A model generated the notes under the pieces. That model had not been told where the DNA came from and ran no database searches. It was given only the letters and a program-made list of their open reading frames with translations. From positions 124,001 to 188,000 of the forward strand of contig JACJYS010000005.1 of assembly GCA_020635995.1 (NCBI GenBank): a DNA stretch of 64,000 nt, written 5' to 3'. The stretch comes from Chitinophagales bacterium (GTDB taxonomy: Bacteria > Bacteroidota > Bacteroidia > Chitinophagales > UBA8649). Of this stretch, positions 9,720-18,142 are shown one piece after another. Made by a program: the position numbers and the translations under genes. Numbering within the stretch: the first letter of the stretch is position 1; every line of letters starts with the position of its first letter.

Positions 9720-10688
9720 TTATAAAAATCTAGGATTAAATAAAATATTTTCTTTAGAAATACCTTTAAATCCTTTATTTATATTTAATCTAAAACTCAG
9801 TTCATGCGACCCAGTATTAGAGTTATTTAAGTAAGATAAGTTATAATCGTAGCTATATCCTACTTTATATCTATCATTTATATTTAACCCTATTATGCCA
9901 AACACTGCGTCATTATTTAATCCATTATATCCTCTAAATCCTGCTCCTATCATTAATTTCTTCCATTCTAACATGGCTTGCAACTGCATTTGCCACTTTA
10001 AAAAATCTGTTTTTACATAAAATAAGGGTGTTAAGTTAACACTTTTTAATTTTATAACGTACAAAGTACTTATATTTATTGTACGATTTATAAAAATAAT
10101 TGTTCCACTTTGTGTTTTACTTATCTTTATTCTTGGAGAATTTATGTTTTGAATGCTTGCTCCTACTTCAAAGTTTTTAATACCATATACTACACCAAAA
10201 GAAAATGAAGGTGCTATTCCATTTGAATTTTCGTTTGGCAAATATGCATCATTATGTACTACCATGCCACTTGGGTATGAACCGTCTGGTGCTGTTATTT
10301 CATTTCCTTTTAATCCTAACTGCACAAAACCTACTGATGCACCTATAGATAACTTATGTTTGTTTTGTAATGGATGATATGCTGCAGATAGTTCTAATTG
10401 AGAATATCTTTGCAGACCTATTTTATCATTTAAAAATCTAAATCCTAAACCTAACTTGGGCGTTGCCACCGGCATACCAAAGGCTGCCTGCTGAGAATAC
10501 ATGGCTTTAGTACCCAATCCTACATATAAACTTCTGTGAGCTACTACGGCATCTATTTGTGAATTATAACCTGTATAAGCTGTATTATTGTATAGCCTAT
10601 ATTGATTTAATTGTGTAAACTGTATCCACTGCTGCGACTTAACATCGGCAAGTAAAAACAATAATAATATTAGTAAACTGATTCTCAA
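9720..10688 (-). CDS. PorP/SprF family T9SS outer membrane protein
   Basis: A 322-residue outer membrane barrel of the PorP/SprF family, which anchors surface or motor components of the T9SS. Signal peptide at about 1-18 (ending in DVKSQQ), then the family opening QWIQFTQLNQYRLYNNTAYTG and repeated amphipathic strands such as YHPLQNKHKLSIGASVG, ending in a Phe-rich C-terminus. The start is TTG at 10688; a stop is in frame five codons upstream and no ATG lies between. It sits between hemD and gldK on the same strand, the same relative place as porP next to porKLMN in other T9SS bacteria. Confidence 0.9.
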   Translation of the reverse strand: MRISLLILLLFLLADVKSQQWIQFTQLNQYRLYNNTAYTGYNSQIDAVVAHRSLYVGLGTKAMYSQQAAFGMPVATPKLGLGFRFLNDKIGLQRYSQLELSAAYHPLQNKHKLSIGASVGFVQLGLKGNEITAPDGSYPSGMVVHNDAYLPNENSNGIAPSFSFGVVYGIKNFEVGASIQNINSPRIKISKTQSGTIIFINRTINISTLYVIKLKSVNLTPLFYVKTDFLKWQMQLQAMLEWKKLMIGAGFRGYNGLNNDAVFGIIGLNINDRYKVGYSYDYNLSYLNNSNTGSHELSFRLNINKGFKGISKENILFNPRFL

Positions 10689-10706
10689 ATTAATAAATAT
10701 TCAAAC

Positions 10707-10714
10707 CAAAGTTA
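10707..10714 (-). promoter_or_regulatory. Putative -7 box upstream of porP
   Basis: TAACTTTG on the minus strand matches TAnnTTTG and lies 18 bp before the TTG start at 10688, giving a short leader. It may provide porP-gldKLMN with its own promoter inside the larger cluster. Confidence 0.35.
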
Positions 10715-10733
10715 AAATAGTTTTATTAATTTT

Positions 10734-11474
10734 TTAGTTTCTATCAAAATAACTTTCTATTACCATAGACATGGACCTATGTTGTTCGGTAGGTGCTTGT
10801 AGGTCTAAACGCAAACCTAATTCTTCTATTTTTTCGTGGGTGGTAGAACCATAAGCAGCTATTAAAGTATTGCCCTGCTTATATTTTGGGAAATTATCTA
10901 ATAATGATTGAACACCTGTTGGACTAAAAAAGACTATCATATCATAATCATTTATTGCCATTTCGCTTAAATCGGCATTAACTGCTCGGTACATTACACT
11001 TTCTGTATAGTTAAATTCTTCTTGGCTTAAGTAATTTGCTAATTCATCATTTCGTATGTCTGTACAAGGCACTAAAAACTTTCCTGTGTTTTTGTGTTTT
11101 TTTATAAGTCTTTTAAAATCCTCAAAATTGCCATTTGAAAAGAATACTTTTCTTTTTCTATATTGTATATATTTTTGAAGATATAAAGCTATAGCTTCTG
11201 AAACACAAAAGTATTTTGTTTCTTGCGATATGGTGGCTCGCATTTCTTCCATCATTTTAAAATAAAAATCCATTGAATTTCTACTTGTAAATATAACCGC
11301 AGGAAATGTGTTTAAATCTACCCTTTGCTTTCTAAATTCTTTATTGGTAACACTTACTATTTCTATAAAAGGAACAAACTCAATTTTTAATTTATGTTTT
11401 TCAGCTATAGTGAAGTAATGCGACCGTGGATGAGGCTCTGGCTGAGAAACTAAAATTTTAGAAATTTTGCTCAT
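10734..11474 (-). CDS. hemD: Uroporphyrinogen-III synthase
   Basis: Closes and inverts ring D of hydroxymethylbilane to give uroporphyrinogen III in haem/sirohaem synthesis. The 246-residue protein has the two-lobed HemD pattern: SKILVSQPEPH at the N-terminus, AVIFTSRNSMDFYF near 60-73, YRAVNADL near 160 and the second-lobe motif MIVFFSPTGVQSLL near 182-195. Sequence conservation in HemD is low, but the Bacteroidota form is recognisable. It lies 30 bp downstream of the DUF4271 gene and just before porP, so a haem gene is embedded in the T9SS cluster. Confidence 0.88.
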   Translation of the reverse strand: MSKISKILVSQPEPHPRSHYFTIAEKHKLKIEFVPFIEIVSVTNKEFRKQRVDLNTFPAVIFTSRNSMDFYFKMMEEMRATISQETKYFCVSEAIALYLQKYIQYRKRKVFFSNGNFEDFKRLIKKHKNTGKFLVPCTDIRNDELANYLSQEEFNYTESVMYRAVNADLSEMAINDYDMIVFFSPTGVQSLLDNFPKYKQGNTLIAAYGSTTHEKIEELGLRLDLQAPTEQHRSMSMVIESYFDRN

Positions 11475-11504
11475 AATTGATATTATCGGTAGTGTTTGTT
11501 TTTT

Positions 11505-12308
11505 CTATTTATTCAAAAATATGCTTATGAGTATTATAAACGGCATTATTTTGAATGTGCAAAGATAAATAAAAAAATGCAAATTAAATACCTTTGCCTT
11601 TTCTGTTATTAACAAGTAGTAGGCTCTCACTAATCTTAACACACTTAAAAGCACTATTGAAATACAAAAAATGTATGCTGTAATTTTTTGAATATTGTGC
11701 ACATCTACATTAGCCACAAAGTACAACACTACTAATACGGAAAGCATTACTACATGAAAACTTAAAAAACTATTTTGTATTAATTGCATAACATTGGCTT
11801 GCGAAAAAAATAAGAAAATGTAATTGCTTATTATATCGTATAAAACAAGTAGTGCTACAAATAAAAAAATGTACCACAGACTTTGGCTGGGCAAAATATT
11901 GTTTTTAATAAATAATACGGAAAACAATATTAAAACCAAGGTTATTAAAACTAAAGGTATAAAGTTTGAATTTTTTTTGCTTCGCAAATATTGATGATTA
12001 AAATTAAAATCATACAAAGACTTAAATGAAGATGTAAACAGCTCTTTATACCAAGTGGCAAACCATGCAAAAAACAGAACAAGTATAAGTGCTTGTGTTA
12101 TTTTATTTACGCCTTCATTTTGCCTATAAGTAGAAATTTTAGAAGTATGATTTTCTATTTTATTGGGATTAAAAAATATTAATTCCGGCAATGAATCATA
12201 TAATAGTACTATGCTATCGTTTTGCAAACTGTCTATTTCTACATTGCTATTTTGTGCAAAAGTAAATGTAGAAAAAACGAAAAATAATAAGGTAAAAAGT
12301 ATTTTCAT
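11505..12308 (-). CDS. DUF4271 family membrane protein
   Basis: A 267-residue protein with an N-terminal signal-like helix (MKILFTLLFFVFSTFTFAQ), a soluble stretch of about 60 residues, and then about six hydrophobic helices from residue 72 to the end. This is the layout of the Bacteroidota DUF4271 family, whose function is unknown and which is often found beside hemD. The start codon shares one base with the stop of the upstream TamA-like gene (TAATG), so translation is probably coupled. Context suggests an envelope role linked to the T9SS operon, but nothing in the sequence shows activity. Confidence 0.75.
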   Translation of the reverse strand: MKILFTLLFFVFSTFTFAQNSNVEIDSLQNDSIVLLYDSLPELIFFNPNKIENHTSKISTYRQNEGVNKITQALILVLFFAWFATWYKELFTSSFKSLYDFNFNHQYLRSKKNSNFIPLVLITLVLILFSVLFIKNNILPSQSLWYIFLFVALLVLYDIISNYIFLFFSQANVMQLIQNSFLSFHVVMLSVLVVLYFVANVDVHNIQKITAYIFCISIVLLSVLRLVRAYYLLITEKAKVFNLHFFIYLCTFKIMPFIILISIFLNK

Positions 12309-14068
12309 TAAAATAAACTTACAAACCCAAAATGAATTTTGCCATTTCTAAACTGTATTTTATTGTTCAAATTTTTTCCTAAAGCATAGCTTAAATTAAA
12401 AATACCTGCTTTTGTTTCTACAGCCACTCCTACCCCAAAACCTATAGGCACATCTACATATCCTGCACCATATCTTTCATCTTCTACCAGTGCTATATCT
12501 GAAAACATATTAAAAAATGAATTTTTTGAAAGTAAAAATCTTATTTCGGTGGTAAAGATACTATAATAAGGTGTATAAATGGCTTCTTCATCAAAGCCTC
12601 TTAAATGTCGGTAGCCACCTATTCTAAATTTTTCGTTAGTCAATACATTTTTAGCTATATAAAATGCACTTTCATTTCTTAGCAAAAATGCCCATCTTTT
12701 TCGCAGCGGTATAAATCCACTTACTGAAAATCCTAAAGTATAATTTACTTTATTTAATTTTAGCGAATCATATTGGTTTCTTAATGGCTTGCCATCATAA
12801 GCTATTAAATTGGCTACACTTTGGTTTACTTTTATTTTATTTATGCCCACTTGCCCATATATATCTATGTCATATCCTTTTCGGGGATTTAGTACATAAT
12901 CTAATTTTTGAAGCTCTAATGATAAACCATACTGATTGTTTCTTATATCTAAAACTGCGGGCAAAAGTCCTGTAGATTTAATTTCGCTTGTATCGGCATT
13001 AAGTATGTTAGACGTTTTATTTTTATAAAACATTTTTAAGCGATTAAAACCTCCAAACTGATACATAACGCCAACTTCCGGTTTTATATCTACAAAAATA
13101 GAGTCGTTTTTGTACAAATTAAATTTGCTGTAAATACCTAAAGGTAAATTAATAAAATAAGGATAAGAAAGTTCTATATCTAAATTTTGGGTGCGGGGTT
13201 TTACTTGCCTAAACTCTGCAAAAAGCTCCTCTCCTACACCAAATTGATTTTGCAAATGCAGTTTTCCCTCTCCGGTTATGGTTACTTTTTTGCCATTAGT
13301 TAGCTGGTTATTGGGCAATACGCCCAAAATTAAATTAAACTGATTGCTTTTTTGTTTTCTTAAATACAAATGTACATCTACATATCCGGGTTTGAAATAC
13401 AATTTTGACGGTTCAGTTTCTGACAAATAAGGAAGTTGATTAATTTTTTTAGAAATATTATTAATCTTTTTCTGGCTAAAAATATCGTCTTTCATTATTC
13501 CTAAATACCGTTGCATAAATTTTGATTTTGTTTTAGTTTCGCCATGAACCACTACAGAATCTATAATTATACTATCATGCTTATTTACAAATACTTTTGC
13601 CGAAAAACTATTGTTTTTATCTATTGCTATTTCATCTAAATATACTTGTGCAAATGCCCAGCCATTATTTTCATATTCTTTTAAAATACTAACTTGAAAG
13701 GCTACAATATCTTCAAGTTTCGGATTTTTAAGCACTTTACTTTTATGTTTTTTCCAAAATTTAGTTTTTATATTACCATTTTGTATGCCGCTAATTTCAA
13801 ATTTACTGCCCACAAAAACATGAGCTGTGTATGCTAATGAATCTTTAACTAAAGTGTCTAAAGATGCTGTGGCATAGCCCAAATTTCTCAATTTATAAAC
13901 AAGTTCAGCACACTCATCTTCAACGCTTTGTGCTGTTTTATGCATTTCTTTTACTTTATACTTAAATTGTGGCACAGTATCTACCCACTCTACATTTAAG
14001 GTATAATTTTGCTGCGAAAAAGCAAACATAAAAACCAAGCTAAAACAATATGTAAGAATTTTTTTCAA
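12308..14068 (-). CDS. Omp85/TamA-like outer membrane assembly protein
   Basis: A 586-residue protein with signal peptide (ending FMFAFSQQ), two or three POTRA-like segments (about 20-260, for example FEISGIQNGNIKTKF and IIIDSVVVHGETKTKSKFMQRYLGI) and a C-terminal 16-strand-type barrel of the bacterial surface antigen family (about 265-586, with KFRIGGYRHLRGFDEEAIYTPYY, the conserved loop region). The overall length and single-pass POTRA set look like TamA/BamA relatives rather than full BamA. It is the first gene of the leftward cluster; its stop overlaps the next start. Confidence 0.8.
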   Translation of the reverse strand: MKKILTYCFSLVFMFAFSQQNYTLNVEWVDTVPQFKYKVKEMHKTAQSVEDECAELVYKLRNLGYATASLDTLVKDSLAYTAHVFVGSKFEISGIQNGNIKTKFWKKHKSKVLKNPKLEDIVAFQVSILKEYENNGWAFAQVYLDEIAIDKNNSFSAKVFVNKHDSIIIDSVVVHGETKTKSKFMQRYLGIMKDDIFSQKKINNISKKINQLPYLSETEPSKLYFKPGYVDVHLYLRKQKSNQFNLILGVLPNNQLTNGKKVTITGEGKLHLQNQFGVGEELFAEFRQVKPRTQNLDIELSYPYFINLPLGIYSKFNLYKNDSIFVDIKPEVGVMYQFGGFNRLKMFYKNKTSNILNADTSEIKSTGLLPAVLDIRNNQYGLSLELQKLDYVLNPRKGYDIDIYGQVGINKIKVNQSVANLIAYDGKPLRNQYDSLKLNKVNYTLGFSVSGFIPLRKRWAFLLRNESAFYIAKNVLTNEKFRIGGYRHLRGFDEEAIYTPYYSIFTTEIRFLLSKNSFFNMFSDIALVEDERYGAGYVDVPIGFGVGVAVETKAGIFNLSYALGKNLNNKIQFRNGKIHFGFVSLF

Positions 14069-14104
14069 CTATGTATTTAAACTCTCTACTTTAAAATTTA
14101 TTTC

Positions 14105-14112
14105 CAAAAGTA
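14105..14112 (-). promoter_or_regulatory. -7 box for the leftward T9SS cluster
   Basis: TACTTTTG on the minus strand matches TAnnTTTG, 37 bp before the ATG of the TamA-like gene. It is probably the leading promoter of the TamA-DUF4271-hemD-porP-gldKLMN group. No clear -33 TTTG. Confidence 0.4.
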
Positions 14113-14134
14113 CGTAATGAAGTTTTTTAACTTT

Positions 14135-14142
14135 TAATTTTG
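14135..14142 (+). promoter_or_regulatory. -7 box for hemW
   Basis: TAATTTTG matches TAnnTTTG on the plus strand and places transcription start about 18 bases before the TTG start of hemW. It is back-to-back with the box at 14105-14112. Confidence 0.35.
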
Positions 14143-14166
14143 CTTTTGTTTTTTTAATCTAATTCA

Positions 14167-15288
14167 TTGGCAGGCATTTATATTCACATACCTTTTTGTA
14201 AGCAAGCATGCAACTATTGCAATTTTTACTTTAGCACTTCTAATTTTTTTCAAGAAGATTTTTTGAAAGCTATTATCAAAGAAATTGAACTTCAAAAAGA
14301 TTATTTATTAAACCAAAAAATTAATAGCGTTTATTTTGGTGGTGGTACGCCTTCTATTTTGCCAAGTGAATATTTAAACAAAATTCTAAATAAAATAAAT
14401 AGCCATTTTAGTGTAGAAAATAATGCAGAAATAACTTTAGAAGCCAACCCCGATGATTTAACTTTAGACAAACTTAAAGAATTAAAACAAATAGGAATAA
14501 ACAGACTTAGCATAGGTATTCAGTCTTTTTTTGATGAAGATTTAAAACTAATGAACAGAGCTCACACAGCAAAAGAAGCTACTAACTGCCTAAAAAATGC
14601 CGAGGATGTGGGTTTTAAAAATTTAAGTGTAGATTTAATTTATGGTATTCCCAACCAAAACAGTAGCAATTGGCAGCAAAATTTACAACAAATAAAACGT
14701 TTTAATATTAATCATTTATCGTGTTATGCACTTACCGTAGAAGAAAAAACACCGCTTTATTTTTTAATTAGAAAAGGGAAAATAAAAAATATTAGTGATA
14801 AGCAATCGCTAAATGATTTTACTTATCTACAAAACTGGGCAACGGAAAATAATTGGCAACACTACGAAATTTCTAACCTAAGCAAAAACAATAATTTCTC
14901 TTTGCACAACACTTCTTATTGGCAAAATAAGAATTATTTGGGTTTAGGACCTGCGGCACATTCTTACAACGGACGCACAAGGCAATGGAATATAGCAAAT
15001 ATTAAAAAGTATATTGATGCTTTAAAAAACAATACTATTCTATTTGAAAAAGAGGAACTAAGCGAAAAAGAAAAGTATAACGAATATATAATGACTTCTT
15101 TAAGAATCCAATGGGGTGTTAACTTAAATGAATTAAAGGCAAAATTTTCAGATTTTGAGCTTAGTTTTAATGAAAATTTAGCTAAAATAAATCCTGAATG
15201 GTTAAATATTGAAGAAGATAAAATTAGCATTAGCAAAAAAGGAATGTTTTATACCGATGGTATTGCAGCCGAGTTTTTTGAGGTGTGA
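14167..15288 (+). CDS. hemW: HemW-like radical SAM protein
   Basis: A radical SAM protein of the coproporphyrinogen III oxidase-like group, now understood as a haem chaperone rather than HemN. The CX3CX2C cluster motif is Cys11, Cys15, Cys18 (CKQACNYC), followed by YFGGGTPS and EANPDDLT blocks, and a C-terminal HemN-type wHTH region. It lacks the N-terminal extension and extra cysteine of true HemN. The start is TTG at 14167: a stop is in frame at 14155 and the conserved GIYIHIPFC opening begins at once. Divergent from the T9SS/hemD cluster. Confidence 0.92.
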   Translation: MAGIYIHIPFCKQACNYCNFYFSTSNFFQEDFLKAIIKEIELQKDYLLNQKINSVYFGGGTPSILPSEYLNKILNKINSHFSVENNAEITLEANPDDLTLDKLKELKQIGINRLSIGIQSFFDEDLKLMNRAHTAKEATNCLKNAEDVGFKNLSVDLIYGIPNQNSSNWQQNLQQIKRFNINHLSCYALTVEEKTPLYFLIRKGKIKNISDKQSLNDFTYLQNWATENNWQHYEISNLSKNNNFSLHNTSYWQNKNYLGLGPAAHSYNGRTRQWNIANIKKYIDALKNNTILFEKEELSEKEKYNEYIMTSLRIQWGVNLNELKAKFSDFELSFNENLAKINPEWLNIEEDKISISKKGMFYTDGIAAEFFEV

Positions 15289-15299
15289 TTAAACTGATT

Positions 15300-15626
15300 T
15301 TAAGCTATTTGTAAATACTCATTTTCAATTTTTACTTTAAAATTTATATCGGCTTTTAAAGCTTTAAAAACTTTTAAAATTGTGTCAATAGTTGCACTAT
15401 TTGCACTACTTTCTAATTTTGAAATTTGAGACTTTCGCACCCCCACAAGTATGCCTAATTGCTCTTGTGTTAAATTTCGCTCTTTTCTTGCAGTTTTAAT
15501 CATCTTGCCCAAAACATCCATACGAAGTTCATATTCATAATCATCTCGTTCTTTTGTTCCAACTTTACCTATATATTTATCTTTCATTTCGGCAAGCGAA
15601 TATGATTTCATTCCCTTCTTTTTCAT
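15300..15626 (-). CDS. XRE-family antitoxin (HigA-like)
   Basis: A Cro/C1 helix-turn-helix protein paired with the toxin gene just upstream. The HTH lies in the C-terminal half (TQEQLGILVGVRKSQISKLE). I place the start at the ATG of MKKKGMKSYSLAEM (15626), which lies one base after the toxin stop; an ATG 19 codons upstream (15683) would overlap the toxin by 56 bp. The gene order is toxin first, as in HigBA-type systems. It would neutralise the toxin and repress its own operon. Convergent with hemW, 11 bp apart. Confidence 0.8.
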   Translation of the reverse strand: MKKKGMKSYSLAEMKDKYIGKVGTKERDDYEYELRMDVLGKMIKTARKERNLTQEQLGILVGVRKSQISKLESSANSATIDTILKVFKALKADINFKVKIENEYLQIA

Positions 15627-15627
15627 C

Positions 15628-15981
15628 TTATTTATGGCTTTTCTTTTTAAAATATTCTTGTCTAATTTTTTCCGCTTTATCAATTTCCTTTTGAGGAATT
15701 TTCTGATCTTTTTTCACAAATCCGTGAGTTGCTAAAACAAGTGTTTGAGTTGAATCTGTTTTATCCCAAAAAGCTAATAATCTGTTTTGATTTCCCATAT
15801 ATCTACTTCTAAATTCCCAAATCTCATTTTTTAGTTTTTTAAAAAGCTTGGGGTCGTTAGTTTGCTCAGCTAAATCAATGTTATAAAAAATCTTTTTTAT
15901 TGATTTTCTATCAAGCTTAGCTATAAACCTTTCCGCTTCTTCTAAAAATTCTGTTTTAAAAAATCTCACTACGCCATACAA
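15628..15981 (-). CDS. HigB/RelE-superfamily toxin (phage Gp49-like)
   Basis: A 117-residue basic protein with the pattern of the phage-derived Gp49-like/HigB group: RFFKTEFLEEAERFI at the start, KKLKNEIWEFRSRYMGNQNRLLAFW in the middle and TLVLATHGFVKKDQKIPQKEIDKAE near the end. These toxins cut mRNA on the ribosome. The family assignment rests on the WEFR and HGFxKK motifs and on pairing with an XRE antitoxin directly downstream. Confidence 0.82.
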   Translation of the reverse strand: MYGVVRFFKTEFLEEAERFIAKLDRKSIKKIFYNIDLAEQTNDPKLFKKLKNEIWEFRSRYMGNQNRLLAFWDKTDSTQTLVLATHGFVKKDQKIPQKEIDKAEKIRQEYFKKKSHK

Positions 15982-16087
15982 AGATAATTAAAAGTTTCTA
16001 AATATTGAAACCTTTAAATGAGAAAGATTAGCAAATATTCCTTATACTTTTAAAATTTTAAAACTTTATCAATACTTTTACACTACT

Positions 16088-16837
16088 ATGAAAACAAGCA
16101 TAACATTTGGAAACAAAACCTACCATACAGATTTAAGCAAAGGCATAAACATAAGTTTCAGTTTACAAAACACACCTAATTTGCCCAAAGCGTTTTATGC
16201 TCCCAATTTTAATATTGAGCCTGTTCGTACTGATACTTTTGTAGGTAGCACTGATGAAGGAGGAATTTTAAATTTCAAAAATATATTTGTTAACCCTCAC
16301 GGCAATGGCACGCATACAGAATGTGTAGGACACATAAGTAAAGAACCTTTCTTTATAAAAGATTGCCTAAAAAATAGTTTTCATTTAGCTCAATTAATAA
16401 CTATTAAACCTAAAGAAATAGACGCAGATAAAATAATTACTTTAGAACAACTGCAAAACCTGAGTATAGATACAAATGCTAAAGCTATAATTATACGCAC
16501 GCTACCTAATAAAATTGAAGATAAAAAACGAGATTGGAGTGGCACAAACCCACCATATATTCATTATAAAGCTATGGAATATTTAGTAGAAAAAGGAATA
16601 GAACATTTTTTAATAGACCTACCCAGCGTAGATAGAGAAGAAGATGAAGGCAAGCTACTGGCTCACAAAGCTTTTTGGAACTACCCAAGCAAGGCAATAA
16701 GAAAAAACTGCACTATAACAGAAATGGTTTTTGTACCAAATGAAATTAATGACGGTTTATATTTTATAAATATTCAAACAATACCTGTGGCAATGGATGC
16801 CAGCCCAAGTAGTGTTTTTGTTTATGAGGTTTTGTAA
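16088..16837 (+). CDS. Cyclase-family metal hydrolase (kynurenine formamidase-like)
   Basis: A 249-residue protein of the cyclase family, in which the metal site is HxGTHxDxxxH. Here it is H71-G-N-G-T-H76-T-E78-C-V-G-H82, with Glu in place of the usual Asp. A later conserved block is HFLIDLPSVDREEDEG near 177-192. Members include arylformamidases of tryptophan breakdown and other amide/lactone hydrolases; with no kyn genes nearby the substrate cannot be named. It stands alone, with the repeat element following directly. Confidence 0.75.
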   Translation: MKTSITFGNKTYHTDLSKGINISFSLQNTPNLPKAFYAPNFNIEPVRTDTFVGSTDEGGILNFKNIFVNPHGNGTHTECVGHISKEPFFIKDCLKNSFHLAQLITIKPKEIDADKIITLEQLQNLSIDTNAKAIIIRTLPNKIEDKKRDWSGTNPPYIHYKAMEYLVEKGIEHFLIDLPSVDREEDEGKLLAHKAFWNYPSKAIRKNCTITEMVFVPNEINDGLYFINIQTIPVAMDASPSSVFVYEVL

Positions 16838-16917
16838 TAATTCTACGTTTAATTTTATATTTTGAGAATAATTTACTAATTTGTGCAAAACGGTTAATAT
16901 AGATATATGCCATACTT

Positions 16918-17468
16918 GCAACAAATAATATGACTATCCGTAAAGATACCTATGAAGTATTTTACATTAACTTTTCTTTAATAGAAAAGTTACAAAAGAA
17001 TCGCACTAAGTTTTCAGCGACCCATTATAACCTCAACTCCTAAAAATCAAAAACTCATCACTCCGTTCTTCAAACAGTTTAATTTTTTACGGAGTTTTCG
17101 GTTAATGGGTGCCCCGCTTACAAACTTAAGGTGCACTTTTACCTGACCTTAATCAAAAATACGTTAAGAAATGGTGTAAAACAGACATCCACAATGAATG
17201 AAATTATAAAACAGTAAACAGACAAATTAGTATGCTCCCACGAGTGAAAATACTTTAGGAAAACTAAAATTGAGCATACATTAATTTGTCATCGTCTGTT
17301 TTATAGCATTTTAGTATTTTTGATTACAGTCTTGACCTTTGGTTACCTTTGTGTCAAGACAAAGGTAAAAAGGATACAAACTGTAACTAAAATTACTTAA
17401 ACGTCCCAAGATGCTATCTTAAAGCATAAATTATTGGTATAAAAACGGATAGTCGCAACAAATAACAT
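16918..17468. mobile_element. Non-autonomous TIR element with 14-bp target duplication
   Basis: Element proper is 16932-17454 (523 bp). It begins GACTATCCGT and ends ACGGATAGTC; the imperfect inverted repeat extends inward as GACTATCCGTNNNNATACC (15 of 19 matching). Directly outside lie GCAACAAATAATAT (16918-16931) and GCAACAAATAACAT (17455-17468), a 13/14 direct repeat that looks like a target-site duplication. Inside are a hairpin with CCCATTA/TAATGGG ends (about 17030-17108), a small TTTTCTTTAATAGAAAA hairpin (about 16972), and a large palindrome at about 17149-17334. No coding sequence is seen, so it would need a transposase in trans. It fills the whole gap between the cyclase gene and the DUF2442 gene. 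Confidence 0.65.
17115..17444 (+). repeat. Dispersed palindromic repeat, copy A
   Basis: About 330 bp nearly identical to the reverse complement of 48171-48490. The core folds on itself: inner arms 17208-17236 and 17272-17302 (both containing an ACAGAC/GTCTGT block and ATGCTC/GAGCAT ends) and outer arms about 17151-17186 and 17295-17328. An ACCTTTG-containing small palindrome sits at about 17343-17370. No ORF is present. Confidence 0.8.
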
Positions 17469-17491
17469 AGATTTATTTAAACAAAAATGGA

Positions 17492-17728
17492 ATGAGTATT
17501 TTAACAATTAAAAAATCTAACAACGCAAAAAATGTTTCATTTACAGATACTAAAATGATTATTTTTTTAGAAGACGGTAGAGAACTTTCTGTTCCATTAG
17601 AATGGTTTTCCTCTCTCAGAAATGCTTCTTTAGCTCAATTAGAAAATTGGAGATTTATAGGAAATGGAGAAGGAATACATTGGGAAGAACTTGATGAAGA
17701 TATTTTGGTTGAAAATTTATTAGATTAA
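17492..17728 (+). CDS. DUF2442 domain protein
   Basis: A 78-residue protein with the DUF2442 pattern: MIIFLEDGRELSVPLEWF followed by NWRFIGNGEGIHWEELDEDI. DUF2442 proteins usually follow a DUF4160 gene and are thought to act as its partner, possibly toxin-antitoxin-like. Here no DUF4160 gene precedes; the palindromic element ends only 38 bp upstream, so this is an orphan. Start ATG at 17492. Confidence 0.85.
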   Translation: MSILTIKKSNNAKNVSFTDTKMIIFLEDGRELSVPLEWFSSLRNASLAQLENWRFIGNGEGIHWEELDEDILVENLLD

Positions 17729-17730
17729 AT

Positions 17731-17785
17731 TTATACCGACACAAAATAGATTAGACTATTTTGTGTTAACAAAGATTGGTATAAT
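17731..17785. repeat. Small palindromic repeat, copy 1
   Basis: Core ACAAAATAG-attaga-CTATTTTGTG with flanking TTATACC and GGTATAA ends, immediately after the DUF2442 stop. Related copies lie at 28075-28131, 48514-48600, 52690-52740 and 53885-53940. Confidence 0.75.
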
Positions 17786-17818
17786 TTCCAAATTATCTCA
17801 TTACCTTATTTCTTCACT

Positions 17819-18043
17819 TTATTTCCAATAATTATTAGCCGCAGCTACTGTTTGAAAATTTACAGCCACTACTTGCGATGCCGCAGTTAAGCTATCGGCA
17901 TTATTGGCATAGTTGGGTCTCAACTCATGTAGTTTTTCTACATCGGGTTGAGTGTATTTTACGCCCATTCTTGATAATTTAATAGCTAATTCAAAACCTT
18001 CTTGAGGTGTAGCCGTTTGCAGAGATTTCAACCAAATATCCAT
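17819..18043 (-). CDS. Small hypothetical protein
   Basis: A 74-residue frame (MDIWLKSLQTATPQEGFELA...) with balanced composition, ending ANNYWK. It reads as a soluble helical protein with no recognised domain; no signal peptide or membrane segment. It lies 99 bp downstream of the acyl-CoA dehydrogenase on the same strand and could share its transcript. A 14-base sequence, ATTATCTCATTACC, occurs just after both genes (17793 and 18122 regions). Real gene status is likely but unproven. Confidence 0.5.
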   Translation of the reverse strand: MDIWLKSLQTATPQEGFELAIKLSRMGVKYTQPDVEKLHELRPNYANNADSLTAASQVVAVNFQTVAAANNYWK

Positions 18044-18142
18044 ACTGATTACGTTTAAAAATTTTGATAAAAAACAAAGATAATTAAATAAAAGATAAGA
18101 ATATCTTTTATTGTAGTTGAAATTATCTCATTACCACATTAA

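Noticed and set aside
15628..15683. A 56-bp toxin/antitoxin overlap as a special coding arrangement
   Set aside because: An ATG one base after the toxin stop (15626) keeps the whole HTH region, so the overlap is probably only an upstream extension of the frame.
16918..17468. The palindromic element as an intact insertion sequence
   Set aside because: No transposase-like frame exists in 523 bp on either strand; kept as a non-autonomous element only.
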